From NCBI RefSeq assembly GCF_013385635.1, contig NZ_JACAPR010000013.1, forward strand, positions 124,001-188,000: a stretch of 64,000 bases of DNA. Reading direction: 5' to 3'. Below the pieces are notes generated by a model that made no database searches, was not told the origin of the DNA, and saw only the letters and a list, made by a program, of their open reading frames with translations. This stretch comes from Pseudomonas gingeri (GTDB lineage: Bacteria > Pseudomonadota > Gammaproteobacteria > Pseudomonadales > Pseudomonadaceae). Positions 16,802-25,301 of this stretch are shown piece after piece; within the stretch, counting starts at the first letter, position 1, and each line of letters starts with the position of its first letter. Position numbers and translations under genes: made by a program.

Positions 16802-16833
16802 GATCGTTCCCACGCCGCGGCGTGGGAACGATC
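16802..16833. repeat. 32-base perfect palindrome of Pseudomonas REP type, likely bidirectional terminator
   Basis: The left half is GATCGTTCCCACGCCG and the right half is its exact reverse complement. The core GTTCCCACGC/GCGTGGGAAC resembles dispersed extragenic palindromes common in Pseudomonas genomes. It sits between two convergent genes, where it would stop transcription from both sides and may protect mRNA ends. Confidence 0.75.
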
Positions 16834-16839
16834 GGATGA

Positions 16840-17820
16840 TCAGCCCAGCACTTCCCGCGCCACGCTCTCGATACCCGCCGCGTCCAGGCGATAGTGCCGG
16901 TACAGGTGCGTCGGCGGCGCGATCAGGCTGTACTCGTCGTAGATCCCGTGACGGCGCACCTTGACGCCGATGCCCTCCTCGGCAATCACCTCGCACACCG
17001 CCCCACCCAGCCCGCCGATGATGTTGTGTTCCTCGACGGTGAGAATTGCCCGGCTGTTGCGCGCCGCGGTCAATACCGCCTCGCGGTCCAGCGGCTTGAT
17101 GGTGGTCATGTCGATCACGCCGACCGAACGCCCCGCCGCATTCAGTGCCCGCGCCGCTTCCAGCGCCGGGTGCACGGTGGAACCGGTGGCGATGATGGTC
17201 AGCTCGGCACCGGTGAGGTGCACCGTGGCCTTGCCGAAGACGAACGCAGGCACTTCTTCGTACACCACGGGGTCGCGCCCGCGCTGGATGCGGAAGTAGA
17301 TCGGCTGCGGATGATGCACCGAGGCCAGGATTGCCGCCTTGAGCTGGTTGCCATCGACTGGCGCGACAATGGTGAGATCGGCGATCGCACGCATGATCGC
17401 CAGGTCTTCGGTGGCGTGGTGGGAGGTGCCATAGAAGCCCAGGGAAATCCCCGCATGGTGGCCGATCAGGCGCACCGGCAGCGCCGAATAGGCGACGTCC
17501 ATGCGAATCTGCTCGCAGCACAGCAACGGCAGGAACGAAGCGAAGGTGGCGACAAACGGCTGCATGCCGACCGCTGCCATCCCCGCCGCCGCCGAGACCA
17601 TGTTCTGCTCGGAAATGCCGAACTGGACGAAACGTTCGGGGTGCAGTCTGGCGAACTTCGACAAACCGTTGGAGTACTGCAGGTCGGCGGTACCGGCGAC
17701 CACCGGATGACCCTGATCGAGCAGTTCGATCAGCGCATCGGACAAGGCATTGAGGCTGGGAGTCTGCTCGTTGAGTTCACGGTACTGCCAGGAGTTGCTC
17801 GACTGAGGTGCGTTGTTCAT
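16840..17820 (-). CDS. Transketolase C-terminal (beta) subunit
   Basis: 326 residues, holding the pyrimidine-binding and C-terminal domains of a split transketolase. The pyrimidine domain contains RFVQFGISEQNMVSAAAGMAAVG, whose Glu activates thiamine diphosphate. The C-terminal domain begins near GAELTIIATGSTVHPALEAARAL. It starts three bases after the stop of the N-terminal subunit gene, so the two are coupled partners. Split transketolases of this form occur in specialised catabolic or biosynthetic operons rather than in the central pentose phosphate pathway. It is the last gene of the eight-gene operon running down from 25012. Confidence 0.9.
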   Translation of the reverse strand: MNNAPQSSNSWQYRELNEQTPSLNALSDALIELLDQGHPVVAGTADLQYSNGLSKFARLHPERFVQFGISEQNMVSAAAGMAAVGMQPFVATFASFLPLLCCEQIRMDVAYSALPVRLIGHHAGISLGFYGTSHHATEDLAIMRAIADLTIVAPVDGNQLKAAILASVHHPQPIYFRIQRGRDPVVYEEVPAFVFGKATVHLTGAELTIIATGSTVHPALEAARALNAAGRSVGVIDMTTIKPLDREAVLTAARNSRAILTVEEHNIIGGLGGAVCEVIAEEGIGVKVRRHGIYDEYSLIAPPTHLYRHYRLDAAGIESVAREVLG

Positions 17821-17823
17821 GGC

Positions 17824-18729
17824 TTAGATGACCTTGCTTTTGATTTCTTCGACGGCACGTTGTGCATCTTCGGGATCGAGATAGCCCAGGTGCCAGCCCG
17901 GCTCGGTTTCCATATAGGACACGCCCTTGCCCTTGACCGTATTGGCGATGATGCATACCGGTCGGGTACGCTGGGTGTCGGCTTTCAGCCGGCGCAACAG
18001 CGGGGTCAGGGTCGCCAGGTCATGGCCGTCCACCACATGGGTTTCCCAGCCGAAGGCAATCCACTTGTCCGCCAGCGGCTCGATGCCGATCACGTCGTCG
18101 ACGCTGCCGTCGAGCTGGAAGCCGTTGCGGTCGATGATCGCGAACAGGTTGTGGACCTTGTGGTGGGCCGCGCCCAGGGCCGCCTCCCAGACCTGCCCTT
18201 CCTGCATCTCGCCGTCGCCGAGCATGACGAAGGTGTTGAACGACTGGCCCAGCATGCGCCCGGCCAGGGCCATGCCCAGGCCGCCGGACAAGGCATGGCC
18301 GATGGAACCGGAAGAAAAGTCCACGCCCGGCACCTTGCGCATGTCCGGGTGGTCGCCCAGGGGGTTGCCCAGGCGGGTGTAGTTATCGAGGATCGACTTG
18401 TCGAAGAAGCCCCACTCCACCAGCACCGGGAACAGCCCGACGGCGGCGTGGCCCTTGCCCATCATGAAGCGGTCGCGATCCGGCCATTTCGGTTCGCCAT
18501 GGCGCAGGTCCATCACGTCGTAATACAGCGCGGCGAACAGCTCGGCGGCGGAAAACACCGAGGTATAGTGGCCGACCTTGGCGATCTCGATCAGGCGGAT
18601 GGTTTCCAGGCGAATGAATTGCGCCTTGTCCCGCAAGCGGGCCAGTTCCTGCGCGGTCAGTTGGAAAGCCGCGTCGTCCTGCACGGACGATGGCCGCGGG
18701 TCGAGGCCTTGTCTTGTCAAATCAGTCAT
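17824..18729 (-). CDS. Transketolase N-terminal (alpha) subunit
   Basis: 301 residues, the thiamine-diphosphate-binding half. The cofactor motif is LGDGEMQEGQVWEAAL followed by IIDRNGFQ (GDG to N spacing as in transketolases). MGKGHAAVGLFP and SSGSIGHALSGGLGMALAG supply the conserved active-site histidines. With the beta subunit it should move two-carbon ketol units, or perform acyloin cleavage, on a sugar-like substrate. The ATG at 18729 has only a weak ribosome binding site. The substrate is unknown; its place after the monooxygenase and SDR suggests it acts late in the pathway. Confidence 0.9.
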   Translation of the reverse strand: MTDLTRQGLDPRPSSVQDDAAFQLTAQELARLRDKAQFIRLETIRLIEIAKVGHYTSVFSAAELFAALYYDVMDLRHGEPKWPDRDRFMMGKGHAAVGLFPVLVEWGFFDKSILDNYTRLGNPLGDHPDMRKVPGVDFSSGSIGHALSGGLGMALAGRMLGQSFNTFVMLGDGEMQEGQVWEAALGAAHHKVHNLFAIIDRNGFQLDGSVDDVIGIEPLADKWIAFGWETHVVDGHDLATLTPLLRRLKADTQRTRPVCIIANTVKGKGVSYMETEPGWHLGYLDPEDAQRAVEEIKSKVI

Positions 18730-18811
18730 GGGTAGTGTCCAGACATATCACGGAAAAATCGGCCGCAGCGCTCAGGCGCGCGGCCGCACACGGACTCCGG
18801 CAGCCGGCCGG

Positions 18812-19915
18812 TTACTGCGCTTTCAGGCGCGGGGTCATGTAGTCGTTCAGGCGCGGCATGACCTGCTGCGCCGTCAGCTCCATCGAGCGCCGCCACAGCG
18901 CCTCGTCATCCCACTCGTGGAAAGTGGTCATCAAGGTGCCGAACGGCCCGGTCTGCTCGCTGAACGCCACCAGTTGCTCGGTGACCGAGTTCACGTCGCC
19001 GTAGATCACCATCTCGCGGATGCAGTGATCCACCGTCACTTCCTCGTCGGTCATGTCCGGACGGGTCTTGAAGATCTTCGTGTAGTTGTTGCTCGACAGA
19101 TTATCGATCATGTAGTCGAAGTAGCGGCGCAGGGTGCAGCTGTCCTGGGCCAGGTAGTCTTCGGCCTGGGCCTGGGAGTCGGCGACGAACACCGAGCGCG
19201 CCACCCGCCAGTTGTTGGCATCGGCCTTGACCCCGGCCTCCTCGGCTCCCTTGCAGTAGGCCTGCCAATGCGAGGCGACGGTGGCCGTGGGGTTGAAGTT
19301 GGCCGACATCAGGTCCCAGTCCTTGCTTCCGGCCAGCTTCGCGGTGCTGGAGAACGGGCTCATGGCGGTAGTCGCGACCCGCGGGAAGGGCTTCTGGAAT
19401 GGCGTCGGCATGTAGCCGATTTCCAGTTCATGGTTCACCGAGTCCTTGAGGCTGACCTGGAAGTGTTCGCCGGTAAACGCATAAGGCGCGTTGCTGCCCC
19501 AGATGGCCCGGATCATCTCGTAGCATTCGACCATCATCTGCCCACGGTCCTTGCCGTTGCTGCCGAAGACCTCGAAGTCCGAGGCCAGGCCGCCCGGGCC
19601 GATGCCCATGATGAAACGCCCCTTGGCCATGTGGTCGAACATCGCGGCATCGGCGGCGATGCGTGCCGGGAAGTGATGCGGCAGATTCAGCACGCCGGTG
19701 CACAGCTTCATGCGCCGGGTCAGCGGAATCAGGGTGGAAAGGAACTGCAGGGCGTTGGTCACCGGCTCCGTGCGCTGCGAGGTGTGCTCGCCCACCCACA
19801 GCTCGTCGAAACCGACGGCGTCGGCATGCACGGCGCAGGCGATATCCTGGTCGTACATCTCGTGATAGTCCCAGCCCTTGTGGTGTAGCGGCTGCATGAA
19901 CATGGCAAGTTTCAT
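18812..19915 (-). CDS. LLM-class flavin-dependent monooxygenase (bacterial luciferase-like)
   Basis: 367 residues, TIM-barrel enzyme of the bacterial luciferase family. It opens KLAMFMQPLHHKG, carries ADAVGFDELWVGEHT (barrel strand 2), TRRMKLCTGVLNLPHHFPARIAADAAM and GRFIMGIGPGGLASDFEVFG. This form is closest in style to limonene or alkanal monooxygenases and not to the SsuD alkanesulfonate type, judged by eye. Such enzymes use reduced FMN supplied by a separate flavin reductase, and one is encoded first in the same operon (24497). The reaction is probably hydroxylation, or oxidative cleavage, of an imported compound. GGAGA precedes the ATG at 19915. Confidence 0.88.
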   Translation of the reverse strand: MKLAMFMQPLHHKGWDYHEMYDQDIACAVHADAVGFDELWVGEHTSQRTEPVTNALQFLSTLIPLTRRMKLCTGVLNLPHHFPARIAADAAMFDHMAKGRFIMGIGPGGLASDFEVFGSNGKDRGQMMVECYEMIRAIWGSNAPYAFTGEHFQVSLKDSVNHELEIGYMPTPFQKPFPRVATTAMSPFSSTAKLAGSKDWDLMSANFNPTATVASHWQAYCKGAEEAGVKADANNWRVARSVFVADSQAQAEDYLAQDSCTLRRYFDYMIDNLSSNNYTKIFKTRPDMTDEEVTVDHCIREMVIYGDVNSVTEQLVAFSEQTGPFGTLMTTFHEWDDEALWRRSMELTAQQVMPRLNDYMTPRLKAQ

Positions 19916-20103
19916 GTCGTTCTCCTGCGGTTTTCAATGAGCGCCACGGGACGAACCGGGGTTCGCGCCATGACGTTTTTCACACCGGGACGGTTTTGCG
20001 GGCATGCAAAGCCCCGCACCGCCCGGCGCGGTGTTCAAGCAATGAAGCGAATCGGGGCTGGCGCGACGGCCTCAGGTGTCGCACCGCCATGCTTGCGGGG
20101 CGG

Positions 20104-20901
20104 TCAACTGCCGTGCAGCAGCCACCCGCCGTCGACCAGCAGGTCGACCCCAGTCAGGTACGACGCCATGGGCGACGCGAGGAACAGCGCCGCATTGGCG
20201 ATCTCGAAAGGCTCGGCCGGACGCCCCAGGGGAATGTTCCCCAGGACGTTGTTCTGCCGATGCTGTTCCAGCAGTTCCGGTTCCAGGTTGCCGGGCGTGG
20301 CGGTCAGCCCCGGCGACAATGAATTGACCCGGATGCCGAACGCACTGAGGTCCTTCGCCAGGCTGCGGGTCATGGCCAGTACCGCGCCCTTGGACGTGTC
20401 ATAGGCGCAGTGATTGGCCATGGGTCGATGGCCGCAGATCGAGGACAGGTTGATGATGCTGCCGCCCCTCGCCTGCTTGCGCATCTGCCGCTGTGCCGCC
20501 TGCGCGCCCTGGAACACCGCACGGGTATTGATCGCCTGCAACTGGTCCCAGAAGGTCACGTCGATCTCGTCGATATTCCTGAGCGGGTAGATACCGGCGT
20601 TGTTCACCCAGATATCCAGGCTGCCGTAGCGCTCGACCGCGGCATCGGCCAGGCGCTGGATATCGTGCGGGTAGCGCACGTCGCAGGCCATGAACGACAC
20701 CGCCAGGCCCGCCTCCGTCAGCTCTTCGCTGCGCTCGGGCGCCAGGCTGCCGATCAGCACGCTGGCCCCGGCTTCGGCCAGGCGCCGACTGATGGCAAAG
20801 CCGATACCGTTGCTGCCGCCGGTGATCACCGCGGTCTTGCCGCGCAGATCGAGCAGCTCGGCAAAGGGCGGGTAAGGCAAGGCTTGATAAGGATGGGACA
20901 T
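20104..20901 (-). CDS. Short-chain dehydrogenase/reductase (3-oxoacyl reductase-like)
   Basis: 265 residues with intact classical SDR features: TGGSNGIGFAISRRL near residues 27-41, NNAGIYPL, catalytic serine in INLSSICG, and YDTSK as YxxxK, then SPGLTATPG. The GAGGAGG ribosome binding site is excellent. It lies between the ABC ATPase and the LLM monooxygenase genes on the same strand (13 bases after the first), so it is probably an oxidation or reduction step of the same pathway. Substrate unknown. Confidence 0.9.
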   Translation of the reverse strand: MSHPYQALPYPPFAELLDLRGKTAVITGGSNGIGFAISRRLAEAGASVLIGSLAPERSEELTEAGLAVSFMACDVRYPHDIQRLADAAVERYGSLDIWVNNAGIYPLRNIDEIDVTFWDQLQAINTRAVFQGAQAAQRQMRKQARGGSIINLSSICGHRPMANHCAYDTSKGAVLAMTRSLAKDLSAFGIRVNSLSPGLTATPGNLEPELLEQHRQNNVLGNIPLGRPAEPFEIANAALFLASPMASYLTGVDLLVDGGWLLHGS

Positions 20902-20914
20902 GCTGAAACCTCCT

Positions 20915-22426
20915 CTAGGCGGTGGCCAGGGTCATGATGCGGTCGGGGGCGATCTGTCGGCCCTGCAGGACACCCTGGGAACGCCCGCGGGCCATGACCA
21001 TGACCCGATGGGACAGGCCGATCACTTCGTCCAGGTCGGAACTGACCACGATTACCGACACGCCGGTTCTCGCCAGTGCGACGATCAGTTCATAGATCGC
21101 CGCGCGGGCGCCCATGTCGATGCCCCGGGTCGGCTCGTCGAGAATGATCACCTTCGGAGCACGCGCCACCCACTTGGCGATCACCACCTTCTGCTGGTTG
21201 CCGCCCGAGAGTTTGTCCAGGGTCTGCCGCGCCTGGCCCTTGATACCCAGGGCGGCAATCCGCTCCAGGGCAAAGGCCATGACCCGACCGTTGTCCATGA
21301 CCCCACAGGCACTGAGGCGGTCCAGGTTGCAGTAGGCCAGGTTCTCGGCGATGGTCTGGCCAAGCACCACGCCTTCGGCCTTGCGGTCCTCGGGAATCAG
21401 CACCACCCCGGCGCGGATTGCCGCCGCCACATCGTTGCCCGGCAAGACCTGCTCACCGACCCGGACACTGCCGGCGGCCAGTGGGCTCAGTCCGGCAATC
21501 GCCTGGACAACCTCCGTGCGCCCGGCCCCGACGATACCGGCAATCCCGAAGATCTCCCCGGCACGTACCGCGAACGAAATATCCGCGAAGCGCCCTGCCC
21601 GGTCCGACAGCCGCTCGACCCGCAGCACCAGCTCTTGCGTCGGCTCGGGCAGCGCCGGAAACAGCCGCTCGATGGAACGCCCGACCATCTGCGAGACCAG
21701 CAGGCCGACATCCGCCGCGCCGCTGTCATGACGGGCGATCAGGCAGCCGTCGCGCATGACCACCACCTTGTCGGCGATCCGGGCGATTTCATCCATGCGG
21801 TGGCTGATATAGATAAACGACACGCCCTGGCCCTTGAGCGTCTCGATCTGCCGGAACAGCAGGTCGGTTTCCTCCTTGCCCAGGGCCGCGGTCGGCTCGT
21901 CGAGAATCAGCAGGCGCGAGTTCAAGGTCAGCGCCCGGGCGATTTCCACCAGTTGCTGCGCGGCAATCTTCAGTTGGCCGACCAGGGTATCCGGGGAAAT
22001 GTCCAGGCCCAGGCGTTGCAGCTGCTTTTCCGTCTCGCGGTACATGTGCCCACGGTCGACCAGCCCGCCACGGGTCGGCAGGTGGCCGAGAAACACGTTC
22101 TCCGCCACGCTGAGTTCCGGCAACAGTTGGATCTCCTGGTGGATCATGTTGACCCCCAGCGCCATGGCCTCGGCCGGCCCACCCGGGGCATAGGGTTGGC
22201 CGGCGAGGAACATGCTGCCCTTCGACGGTCCCTGGGCGCCGGCGACGATGGAGGAAAAGGTCGATTTGCCAGCGCCGTTCTCCCCCAGCAGAGCGACCAC
22301 TTCGCCGTAACCGATAGCGAGGCTGATGTCTTCCAGCACCCGCACCCCATGAAATGACTTGCCGATGTTGCAGGCCCTGAACAGCGGTTCCTGAACGGCT
22401 TGGCCCGAAGGCTCGATCGCGTGCAT
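20915..22426 (-). CDS. Sugar ABC transporter ATP-binding protein (CUT2, RbsA-like)
   Basis: 503 residues with two fused nucleotide-binding domains, the hallmark of CUT2 importers for pentoses, polyols and related compounds. Domain 1 has Walker A GENGAGKS and Walker B LLILDEPTAALG. Domain 2 has an altered Walker A (GIVGAGRTE) as usual in RbsA, the signature LSGGNQQK and Walker B VIILDEPTRGID. The ATG at 22426 has GAGGAG eight bases upstream. The binding protein and permease genes are directly upstream in the same operon. Confidence 0.94.
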   Translation of the reverse strand: MHAIEPSGQAVQEPLFRACNIGKSFHGVRVLEDISLAIGYGEVVALLGENGAGKSTFSSIVAGAQGPSKGSMFLAGQPYAPGGPAEAMALGVNMIHQEIQLLPELSVAENVFLGHLPTRGGLVDRGHMYRETEKQLQRLGLDISPDTLVGQLKIAAQQLVEIARALTLNSRLLILDEPTAALGKEETDLLFRQIETLKGQGVSFIYISHRMDEIARIADKVVVMRDGCLIARHDSGAADVGLLVSQMVGRSIERLFPALPEPTQELVLRVERLSDRAGRFADISFAVRAGEIFGIAGIVGAGRTEVVQAIAGLSPLAAGSVRVGEQVLPGNDVAAAIRAGVVLIPEDRKAEGVVLGQTIAENLAYCNLDRLSACGVMDNGRVMAFALERIAALGIKGQARQTLDKLSGGNQQKVVIAKWVARAPKVIILDEPTRGIDMGARAAIYELIVALARTGVSVIVVSSDLDEVIGLSHRVMVMARGRSQGVLQGRQIAPDRIMTLATA

Positions 22427-22447
22427 CACAAGCTCTCCTCCGGCAGT

Positions 22448-23398
22448 TCAAGGGTGCTTTTCAAGAAAGGCGGCCGCGTTTTCACGGGTGGTGACAAAGG
22501 CCGGCAGCAACTGGGTTTTCTCCACGCTCTTGCCCTGCTGCAGATCCACGGCGGTGCGCAGCGCGGTGCGCCCCATCTCTACCGCCTGCTGGGTGATGGT
22601 CAGGTCCATCTTGCCGTCGCGCACCGCTTCCAGGGCCGAAGGCAGGCCGTCATAACCGAACACCCAGATCTTGTGATCGATATTGGCGACCTTGACCGCC
22701 TGGGCGGCGCCGAGGGCCGGGGCATCGGAACGGCCGAGGAACACATCGATCCGCGGGTTCTTCTGCAACATGTCCTGGGCCACCTTGAAGCCGTTGTCCT
22801 GCAGCCAGTCGGTGGGCTTGCTGTCGACGATCTGCATCTGTGGCGCCTGCGCCAGCACCGCGTCGAGGCCTTTGGCACGGGTGACCTCGGTGGAGTCGCC
22901 GAGGGTGCCCTGGAGCAGGCCGATCTGTGCCTTGCCACCGGTGAGCTTGATCATCTGCCGGGCCAGTTCGCCGGACGCCGCGAGGTTGTCGGTGGAGATA
23001 TAGGCATCGCACTCGACGTTTTTCGGAAAGTTGTCGACGCACACCACCGGCACGCCCTGTTGCCGCGCCAGGCGTACCGGTACGGCCGAGGCGGCGCTGC
23101 CGGTGGCGGTGTACAGCAGCACATCGATACCTTTGCTGAGCATGTCCTGGATCTGGCTGACCTGCCGCGCCGGATCGGCCTGGGCATCGGAGACCAGCAC
23201 CTTCTTGATCCCCATACCGCTGGCCTGCTCCATCACGCCGTCACGCACCATCAGGTAGAACACCCATTGCAGGCTCGGGATCGACATCCCCACGGTGATC
23301 TGGTCCACGGCCTTGCCCTGGGCGTGAGCGCCACTGGACAGCAGGCAGGCGAACAGCGGCAACCACAGGGAACGCAGCACAAACGCGGAACGATTCAT
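22448..23398 (-). CDS. Sugar ABC transporter substrate-binding protein (CUT2, RbsB-like)
   Basis: 316 residues. A signal peptide (residues 1-27, MNRSAFVLRSLWLPLFACLL, cleaved after AHA) is followed by a type I periplasmic binding fold. Typical pieces include VDQITVGMSIPSLQWVFYLMVRDGV, ISTDNLAASGELARQMI and VFGYDGLPSALEAVRDGKMDLTITQQ. The aromatic residues that stack on the sugar ring cannot be assigned safely by eye. The start at 23398 is set by AAGGATAAAGAC upstream and by the signal peptide. Its ligand defines the substrate of the whole operon and is not known. Confidence 0.92.
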   Translation of the reverse strand: MNRSAFVLRSLWLPLFACLLSSGAHAQGKAVDQITVGMSIPSLQWVFYLMVRDGVMEQASGMGIKKVLVSDAQADPARQVSQIQDMLSKGIDVLLYTATGSAASAVPVRLARQQGVPVVCVDNFPKNVECDAYISTDNLAASGELARQMIKLTGGKAQIGLLQGTLGDSTEVTRAKGLDAVLAQAPQMQIVDSKPTDWLQDNGFKVAQDMLQKNPRIDVFLGRSDAPALGAAQAVKVANIDHKIWVFGYDGLPSALEAVRDGKMDLTITQQAVEMGRTALRTAVDLQQGKSVEKTQLLPAFVTTRENAAAFLEKHP

Positions 23399-23456
23399 GT
23401 CTTTATCCTTCTTGTTATCGGCTCTGGAGAAAATCGGGAAGAGCGGCGACATCGCC

Positions 23457-24443
23457 TCAATCGCCCTTGCGCTTGAGCAGGTCGAGCATCACCGCGAAGG
23501 CGATCACCGCGCCGATCACCACCTGCTGCACAAAGGGTGAAATGCCCGCCAGGTTCAGGCCGTTGCGCAGCACGCCGATGATCAGCACCCCGACCAGGGT
23601 CCCGACCACGCTGCCCGCGCCGCCCTTGAGACTGCCGCCGCCGATCACCACGGCGGCGATCACGTCCAGCTCATAGCCGACGCCCGCACCGGCGCCGGCA
23701 GTGTCCAGGCGCGAGGTCATGATGATTCCGCCCAGTGCCGCGCAGATGCCGGAGAGGATGTACACGGCGCTGGTGTAGCCCTTGACCCGGATGCCCGCCA
23801 GTCGCGCCACCTTGGCGCTGCCGCCAATGGCGTAGAGGCTGCGGCCGGCCACGGTGAAACGCAGCACGAACCAGAACAGCAGGGCCAGCAGCAGGAAACA
23901 CAGCACCGTCAGCGACAGCACGCCGCCGTAGCGGATCACCGAGAGATTGCTGAACCATTCGGGAAAGCCGCTGACCTGGGCGCCATCGGTGACCATATAG
24001 GCCAGGCCGCGGGCCACCGACATCATCGCCAGCGTCGCGATAAACGACGGCAGACCGGCCCTTACCACCAGCAACGCGGTGGTGGCGCCGCAAGCCGCGC
24101 CGACCACCAGGGCCGCGAGCATCGCCAGCCACATCGGCACGCCGAGGGCCTGGCCGAGCCAGCTCATGACCATGATCGCCACCGCCAGCACCGCGCCCAC
24201 CGACAGGTCGATACCACCGATGAGGATCACCAGGGTCATGCCCAGGGCCATGATGCCGAGCACCGTGACCTGGTCCAGTACATTGAGCAGGTTGCTCACA
24301 CTCAGGAAGTTGTCGGTGAAGACCGTCAACACCCCGCATAACAACAACAGTCCGAGCAAGGGGCCGGCGACACTGCTGTCCACACCGATCCACTTGGGCA
24401 GCACACCGCCAAGGCGTGTTTTCGCCAGCAACTGATTATTCAT
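23457..24443 (-). CDS. Sugar ABC transporter permease (CUT2, RbsC-like)
   Basis: 328 residues with about nine to ten hydrophobic segments. The RbsC/AraH signature MTLVILIGGIDLSVGAVLAV is clear, as is VAAVVIGGGSLKGGAGSVVGTLVGVLIIGVLRNGLNLAGIS near the C-terminus. It would form a homodimeric channel with the RbsA-like ATPase. The ATG at 24443 is preferred over a GTG two codons upstream because of GGATG spacing. It lies between the flavin reductase gene and the binding protein gene in the same operon. Confidence 0.93.
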   Translation of the reverse strand: MNNQLLAKTRLGGVLPKWIGVDSSVAGPLLGLLLLCGVLTVFTDNFLSVSNLLNVLDQVTVLGIMALGMTLVILIGGIDLSVGAVLAVAIMVMSWLGQALGVPMWLAMLAALVVGAACGATTALLVVRAGLPSFIATLAMMSVARGLAYMVTDGAQVSGFPEWFSNLSVIRYGGVLSLTVLCFLLLALLFWFVLRFTVAGRSLYAIGGSAKVARLAGIRVKGYTSAVYILSGICAALGGIIMTSRLDTAGAGAGVGYELDVIAAVVIGGGSLKGGAGSVVGTLVGVLIIGVLRNGLNLAGISPFVQQVVIGAVIAFAVMLDLLKRKGD

Positions 24444-24496
24444 ACCCACATCCGCTTATTATTTGATTGTTATAAGATCGAGCATCATCCAGACAA

Positions 24497-25012
24497 CTAA
24501 CCGCGCAACTCCCGATAGCGTCCGCCCATATACAGCAGCGGCTGTTCCAATGGCTGGGTCATGACATCGATGACATTGCCGATCATCACCGTATGGGTGC
24601 CGTGTTCGATTTCCCGCACCACTTCGCAGAAGATCGCCGCCTGGGCGTCGGCCAGATAGCGGATACCGTGGATACCGGTCTTCCATTCACCCTCGACAAA
24701 GCGCCGTTCGCGCAAGTCGGGCTGGCTGAAGATCCGGCAGATCGGTTCATGCTGGCTTTGCAGCATGTTCACGCAGAACAGCCCGGAACGCTTGATGATC
24801 GGCGAAGCACTGGCGTTGCGATTGACACAGATCAGCGCCGAGGCCGGATCCATGGACACCGAGGAAAACGCCGTGGCGGCGAGGCCGTGGGGCAGCCCTT
24901 CGGCATCGATCGTGGTGACCAGGGTGATCGACGCGGCGAAGCGCCCCATGGCCGATTTGAACTCGCCCGCCAGGTTGGCCGAATGGGCGACTTCCTGATA
25001 ATGCACACGCAT
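24497..25012 (-). CDS. Flavin reductase (FMN-dependent, HpaC-like)
   Basis: 171 residues with the flavin reductase-like split barrel: KSAMGRFAASITLVTTIDAEGLPHGLAATAFSSVSMDPASALICVNRNASASPIIKRSG (residues about 20-78) and EHGTHTVMIGNVIDV. It would use NAD(P)H to make reduced FMN for the LLM monooxygenase encoded four genes downstream. The ATG at 25012 follows GAGGG at good spacing. It is the first gene of the operon, next to the divergent LysR regulator. A reductase and monooxygenase separated by a transporter in one operon is an uncommon order. Confidence 0.88.
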   Translation of the reverse strand: MRVHYQEVAHSANLAGEFKSAMGRFAASITLVTTIDAEGLPHGLAATAFSSVSMDPASALICVNRNASASPIIKRSGLFCVNMLQSQHEPICRIFSQPDLRERRFVEGEWKTGIHGIRYLADAQAAIFCEVVREIEHGTHTVMIGNVIDVMTQPLEQPLLYMGGRYRELRG

Positions 25013-25092
25013 ACACAAACCCTCTTTCTTATGTTTTTGTCATCAGCCCGGGCCTCCATTATTAACAATCAGCTGTGCTTTTCTATTCATCT

Positions 25093-25112
25093 TTGAAAAA
25101 TTGACTTTTCAA
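25093..25112. promoter_or_regulatory. Inverted repeat in the LysR/operon divergent region
   Basis: TTGAAAA-N6-TTTTCAA, perfect 7-bp arms, 81 bases upstream of the flavin reductase start. The 289-base gap is unusually AT-rich for this genome and holds no gene. It may be a LysR site or a promoter element. Confidence 0.45.
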
Positions 25113-25147
25113 CTTCAGCGAAAGGTGAAACCAACAAAAAACACATT

Positions 25148-25160
25148 TGAATTACATTCA
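25148..25160. promoter_or_regulatory. Candidate LysR recognition site (T-N11-A)
   Basis: TGAATTACATTCA has the T-N11-A form with perfect 5-bp arms, the standard LysR box. It lies midway between the LysR gene at 25302 and the operon start at 25012. Confidence 0.5.
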
Positions 25161-25301
25161 CCAATGCCCAAACAGCCCATTTCACAGGGCCGCGAAACAA
25201 ATACGATTTATTCGGACAACATAAAGACAATAGCGTCACTTGAATAAACAGCCGATACTTCATCCACAACAAGAAACATTCATCGAGCAGTGGATTCAGT
25301 C

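Noticed and set aside
16802..16833. The 32-base palindrome as an insertion sequence end
   Set aside because: Only one copy is seen, no transposase is nearby and there is no target-site duplication.
18812..19915. Assigning the LLM enzyme as a sulfoquinovose or alkanesulfonate monooxygenase
   Set aside because: The sequence style is not clearly SsuD-like and the operon has no glycosidase or other sulfo-sugar marker; kept as one hypothesis only.
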